Below are positions 52,646 to 56,079 of a stretch of 56,079 nt of DNA, in pieces. Source of the DNA: an uncultured Opitutaceae bacterium (lineage in GTDB: Bacteria; Verrucomicrobiota; Verrucomicrobiia; Opitutales; Opitutaceae); contig CAITEC010000070.1 in assembly GCA_903891325.1 (NCBI GenBank), positions 1 through 56,079 on the forward strand. The letters are read 5' to 3'. Made by a program: the position numbers and the translations under genes. The notes beneath the pieces are model-generated. The model saw only the letters and a list, made by a program, of their open reading frames with translations, was not told the DNA's origin and made no database searches. Each line of letters opens with the position of its first letter. Position 1 is the stretch's first letter.

Positions 52646-53332
52646 ATGAATCGCACTATACGGATCCTTCTTCAATTCGCCGGGCTGCTCTTGACCGGCG
52701 CGGCCCTTCTGGCCGCGGACAGCTCAATCGCCGTAATCGCAGTGTCGGACATCACCGAGGAGGGCCAGGCCACTCGGCGCGCCATGCCCGCGAATCCCGT
52801 CTACTATTACCCGCATACGACCGGCTTCAGCATCTCGGGAGCCACGGTTGATGGCGTCACCTCGCCCCCGAAGGGCAAGGTCGAGGTCATGCTGGTGAAG
52901 GCGCTCGCATCGCAGGGATATATTTACCACAAGCTGGCGAACAAGCCGGCTTCGATAGCGCTCGTCTTCGCGTGGGGCTACATGGCCCCAAAGTACGGCC
53001 CGGACGGCTTGAAGATCCAGAACAAGGGGGACATGAGCGCCCTGGTGGAGGGGATTCATCCCATCGATCCAAACGAGGATGGTTTCAGGGCGGACAAGAT
53101 CCGCGCCGCCGTGGCGACGTCCCGCTTTTACCTCACGATCACGGGCTTGGATTTCAACGCCCTGTCCCAGAAGAAGTATGTCACGCTCTGGTGCACCCGT
53201 GTCAGCACGGGGATGGAAGGCAACCAATTGTCCGACGTGCTCCCCGCCCTCATCAAGGCTGCCACTCCGATTATCGGCACCCAGACAGGCGAGCCTCGAA
53301 TTGTTGAGGAGTCACTGGCGACGGGAAGCTGA
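52646..53332 (+). CDS. Hypothetical secreted protein
   Basis: This 228-residue protein has a signal peptide (IRILLQFAGLLLTGAALLAA) and a mature part (SSIAVIAVSDITEEGQATRRAMPANPVYYYPHTTGF) without a recognised domain. Later segments (KVEVMLVKALASQGYIYHKLANKPASIALVFAWGYMAPK) suggest an alpha/beta fold. It stands alone and no partner is evident. The following 228 bases to the alcohol dehydrogenase show no gene. Confidence 0.62.
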   Translation: MNRTIRILLQFAGLLLTGAALLAADSSIAVIAVSDITEEGQATRRAMPANPVYYYPHTTGFSISGATVDGVTSPPKGKVEVMLVKALASQGYIYHKLANKPASIALVFAWGYMAPKYGPDGLKIQNKGDMSALVEGIHPIDPNEDGFRADKIRAAVATSRFYLTITGLDFNALSQKKYVTLWCTRVSTGMEGNQLSDVLPALIKAATPIIGTQTGEPRIVEESLATGS

Positions 53333-53560
53333 TGTAACGGGTATAGCCTTCGGCGACCAACGGGGTCGTGCGGCTCCTTGCTGGTTCTGCTTGCCCGGTG
53401 GAATGCGGGAAAGACCCCCTATCGCCGGTGCGGCCATGCAGCCTATAGTCGCCGCATCCCGGCCATGCCCGGGATTTCCATCGTGACGACCCCCATTGTC
53501 CTCCGCGCCATCTCCCCCGGAATGCCCGCGGCCAACCCAAGGGCGGGCAACTGAGGCATC

Positions 53561-54544
53561 ATGCATGCCATGGTTCTCAGGCAGCTTCGGACGCCTTTGG
53601 AGTGGACTGAACTCCCCGACCGGCAACCCGGTCCCGGCGAAATTCGCGTCCATGTGTCCGCCTGCGGTGTTTGCCGCACGGACCTGCACGTCGTGGACGG
53701 CGAGCTGCCCCATCCACAGGTACCCATAATTCCCGGGCACGAAATCGTCGGTCGAATTGAGCTGCTCGGCACCGGGGTCGAAGGCCTGGCGGTTGGCCAG
53801 CGCGTGGGAATCCCGTGGCTGGGGCACACCTGCGGGGTCTGTCCCTACTGCGCCGAACAGCGTGAGAACCTCTGCGACCGGCCTCTCTTCACTGGTTACA
53901 CCCGCGACGGCGGATTCGCGACGGCCGTGATCGCCGACGCGCGTTTTGCATTCCCCCTTGGCGAGGTTGGCGCCGATGTGGCGCTTGCCCCCCTGCTCTG
54001 CGCCGGCCTCATCGGCTGGCGATCGCTTGCGATCGCTGGTCCTGGCAGGAAAATTGGGCTCTATGGCTTTGGCGCCGCAGCCCATATTGTGGCCCAAGTC
54101 GCCAGGTGGCAGGGGCGATCCGTTTTTGCCTTCACGCGTCCGGCAGATGCGCCGACGCAAGCGTTCGCCCGGAGCCTGGGCGCCGCATGGGCCGGCGGAT
54201 CCGACCAGATGCCCCCGGAAGCGCTCGATGCGGCGATCATCTTTGCGACCGCGGGCGACCTTGTGCCGCTGGCGCTCAAGGCGGTCCGCAAGGGCGGTCG
54301 TGTCGTTTGCGCGGGTATCCACATGAGCGACCTGCCGGGCTTTCCCTATCGCCTCCTTTGGGAAGAACGGCAGCTTGTCTCGGTGGCCAATCTGACGCGC
54401 CAGGACGGCCTCGATTTCCTGGGGCTGGCGCCCCGGATGGGCATCGTCATGAAGACCACGAGCTATCCGCTCATGAATGCCAATCAGGCCCTGGCGGATC
54501 TTCGCGCCGGCCGATTCGAAGGCGCCGCGGTCCTTGTGCCATAA
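53561..54544 (+). CDS. Zinc-dependent alcohol dehydrogenase, AdhA-like
   Basis: This is a 327-residue medium-chain dehydrogenase. The catalytic zinc site shows CGVCRTDLHVVDGELPHP and IPGHEIVGRIE; the structural zinc site shows CGVCPYCAEQRENLC with four cysteines. The Rossmann motif is GLYGFGAAAHIV. The pattern RVGIPWLGHTCG and TGYTRDGGFA is characteristic of the AdhA subgroup oxidising small alcohols and aldehydes. It seems to be transcribed singly, and codon use is close to the rest of the window. Confidence 0.93.
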   Translation: MHAMVLRQLRTPLEWTELPDRQPGPGEIRVHVSACGVCRTDLHVVDGELPHPQVPIIPGHEIVGRIELLGTGVEGLAVGQRVGIPWLGHTCGVCPYCAEQRENLCDRPLFTGYTRDGGFATAVIADARFAFPLGEVGADVALAPLLCAGLIGWRSLAIAGPGRKIGLYGFGAAAHIVAQVARWQGRSVFAFTRPADAPTQAFARSLGAAWAGGSDQMPPEALDAAIIFATAGDLVPLALKAVRKGGRVVCAGIHMSDLPGFPYRLLWEERQLVSVANLTRQDGLDFLGLAPRMGIVMKTTSYPLMNANQALADLRAGRFEGAAVLVP

Positions 54545-55135
54545 GCCCGCTCAACGGGTTATCCGATTGGGATGCCAGGGAGCTGCGACACGGGGAAAGG
54601 CTAATCCGCCTCAGGAGCCGGAGCGGCGCTCCCTCTCCATTCGACCGCACCAAACCCGGTGCTGCTCGTGCACGTGGGTACACGTGCTGGAGAACGTCGG
54701 GTCGTAGACACCAGGGGTGATATCCCTACCCGATCTTTAAGCACACCCGTTCTCCCGCTGGAGAAATGGGGTCGACATCAATGCTGGAAACCAGGACTCG
54801 CCGTCGTTGAGGGACAATTGCCGCTGTAATTGTTGTCGTTGCGGCTCATCGACTCCACGGTGCCCAGGTCCAACATGGCACCGGAGTTTTCGGCTCCCCC
54901 CCTGGCCATATATATCGGTTCCGGGACCATCGCCGCCTGGCGCAGCTCAGCCCGACCTGTCTGAATTCCGAGAACCGAACCCGCGGAGTCGATCAGCGGC
55001 GGGAGAGGCCGCAATTCGATCCCACGCCACCATCAGGACCACCGAGGGAAGAAACCCCTTCTCCGTCTGGCAGTACCGCCTCTCCTGAAACGACTTTCTC
55101 AGCATAATCTCAGAACTGGCCCGTGTCGGCGAATC
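54545..55135. other. Poorly coding intergenic stretch
   Basis: No convincing gene is seen in this 591-base region. It holds two perfect small hairpins (GGAGC-GGC-GCTCC at 54620-54632; GCACGTG-GGTA-CACGTGC at 54670-54687). A minus-strand open frame of 78 codons (54778-55014) has no recognisable domain or signal and may be a remnant. The base composition is less GC-biased than the left part of the window. Confidence 0.5.
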
Positions 55136-55366
55136 CTAGTTGGGAAAATCCCCCAAGTTGAAAGTTCCGACCGTGCAAAGGTTGTAGCGCACCGGCTCTC
55201 CCGGCATCGAGGGCACGGGGGCGCGCGCACCAGCCGCCACATCGCAAACGGCATCGATCTTCAGCATCCCCGCCTGGCCGGCCCTGCCGGGGCCCGGGCC
55301 CTCGCAGCCCCCGACCACCAACCCAACGCCCACGACGAGGAAGATTGAAATGATTGCTCTTTTCAT
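55136..55366 (-). CDS. Small lipoprotein
   Basis: This 76-residue protein carries a lipoprotein signal (AIISIFLVVGVGLVVGGC, lipid on Cys21). The short mature part (EGPGPGRAGQAGMLKIDAVCDVAAGARAPVPSMP) has two more cysteines (VCDV and NLCTV) that could pair. No family was recognised. It is divergent from the truncated gene at the window end. Confidence 0.62.
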   Translation of the reverse strand: MKRAIISIFLVVGVGLVVGGCEGPGPGRAGQAGMLKIDAVCDVAAGARAPVPSMPGEPVRYNLCTVGTFNLGDFPN

Positions 55367-55510
55367 GAGAGGGGGAACGGAGCCGCGTTGCTACTTGGTA
55401 GTTCTGTATGGCTGTCGACTCTGTCGCACGCTAATTGATGGGTAGCTGCCCAACCCCCTACGGCGCTTTTGTCTGCATAGAACAAAAATTGTCAACCCGT
55501 CCCTCCCCCT

Positions 55511-56079
55511 ATGAGTCGTCTGCTGTCAGCCAGAACACACTTCGTTATTTCTGGAGCAATTCGCTTGGTCGTGTTCCTGGGTCTCCTCACCGCCCCAGCA
55601 GGCTTTGCCTATCAGTTGATGATTCCCTTCAACATTCCCCAAGCTCCTAAATACATCAACAGCCTTGGCGCAGCCGACTATGATTGGATGGGCCGCTTCA
55701 AAAAAGGTCAGGATCTCGCCCAGCAAGGCCATCCGGCCGACGCCCTCTCCGAGTACGTCTGGTGCTTTGAGGACGGAGGACTGATCTCATCCCACTCCGC
55801 GCGACTCAACGCCCTCCTCACCAAGGTGATCGAATTGGGGCGGACTTATCCGCCTGCGGTGCGGGAGCTGCAGGACTGGCAGTTGAAAGCCTCGGAGAAA
55901 GTTCGTCTCAACAACAATGACCTTTACAATCTTTACATGCTAGTGGGGATAAATTCAGCCCTTGGTGCAGATGCCGCCACATTGAAAGTATACGACAACC
56001 TCCCGCCTGGACTGACGCGTCTGTTCGTGGGCAAGGAGCTGTTCCAAAAACTTGTCAATAACCGGCGTTACGCAGGCGC
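55511..56079 (+). CDS. Secreted or anchored helical protein, truncated by the window end
   Basis: The ATG at 55511 opens a frame without stop to the last base (189 codons and two bases). It reads MSRLLSARTHFVIS, a hydrophobic segment IRLVVFLGLLTAPAGFAYQLM and then a helical part (DWMGRFKKGQDLAQQGHPADALSEYVWCFED) with the look of a TPR-type repeat. A further stretch NNNDLYNLYMLVGINSALGADAATLKVYDN continues the helical pattern. Codons (CAA, AAA, ATT, CTT) are less GC-biased than elsewhere, so the gene may be acquired. The function is not known. Confidence 0.7.
   Translation, partial: MSRLLSARTHFVISGAIRLVVFLGLLTAPAGFAYQLMIPFNIPQAPKYINSLGAADYDWMGRFKKGQDLAQQGHPADALSEYVWCFEDGGLISSHSARLNALLTKVIELGRTYPPAVRELQDWQLKASEKVRLNNNDLYNLYMLVGINSALGADAATLKVYDNLPPGLTRLFVGKELFQKLVNNRRYAG

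Noticed and set aside
54778-55014. A 78-codon minus-strand frame as a gene
   Set aside because: There is no domain, signal peptide, ribosome site or neighbour support, so it is listed only as a possible remnant.

Overview
The window is very GC-rich, densely coded chromosomal DNA that most resembles a Verrucomicrobiota genome, probably of the Opitutales/Opitutaceae type. The lineage call is an inference from gene content: a stand-alone SWIB-domain protein, a glycine-rich RRM protein, many sugar-isomerase/Gfo-Idh-MocA/URO-D genes, and an LSPFEV…GTR segment of the kind I know from TonB-dependent receptors of this family. I see no rRNA, tRNA, CRISPR array, phage or IS element.

Layout. 1-6.9 kb: a branched-chain amino acid ABC importer operon (livK-H-M-G-F) followed by a sodium:solute symporter. 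7-9.4 kb: htpG and a convergent SWIB gene. 9.5-13.3 kb: a two-gene heterodimeric ABC exporter with one degenerate ATP site. 13.3-15.6 kb: a small secreted protein, an Hsp20 gene and a TacAT-type toxin-antitoxin pair with a palindromic operator. 15.6-20.5 kb: MalY-like lyase, WecG/TagA glycosyltransferase, GDP-mannose dehydratase, tRNA dihydrouridine synthase, lipoprotein and RRM protein. 20.7-25.9 kb: malQ, a small membrane protein, gluconate kinase, a nucleoside-deoxyribosyltransferase-like protein, a DUF481 protein and an RNA-methyltransferase-like protein. 25.9-29.7 kb: SIS protein, BadF-type sugar kinase and CstA. 29.7-34.7 kb: a catabolic operon (hydroxyisobutyrate-dehydrogenase-like, two TIM-barrel isomerases, Gfo/Idh) ending in a VKOR-thioredoxin fusion. 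34.7-41.1 kb: DUF1573 protein, GxGYxYP protein, a second Gfo/Idh, an SDR and an enolase-superfamily enzyme. 41.2-43.9 kb: CbpA-like co-chaperone, polyphosphate kinase 2 and an SRAP protein. 44-47.1 kb: GH36 alpha-galactosidase translationally coupled to a URO-D/MtaA-like protein. 47.2-52.5 kb: an AT-rich promoter, an outer-membrane-type protein and a Rieske lipoprotein, facing a minus-strand operon with a second URO-D-like protein and a MuiA/DUF4139 protein. 52.6-56.1 kb: a secreted protein, a Zn alcohol dehydrogenase, a poorly coding stretch, a lipoprotein and a truncated secreted helical protein with less GC-biased codons.

The genes fit a heterotroph living on plant or algal polysaccharides: glycoside hydrolases, sugar kinases, isomerases and oxidoreductases, peptide/amino-acid uptake, plus stress functions (HtpG, Hsp20, CbpA, PPK2, SRAP).

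The most unusual features are: (1) two families of dispersed palindromic elements, one built from GAAACCT/GAGACCT heptamers with perfect 34-bp arms, the other a pair of nested palindromes whose stems differ by compensating base changes; (2) a TonB-receptor-like segment inside a DUF4139 protein; (3) a URO-D/MtaA-like protein, with a candidate zinc motif, coupled to an alpha-galactosidase; (4) an outer-membrane-type protein/Rieske lipoprotein pair behind an AT-rich promoter.
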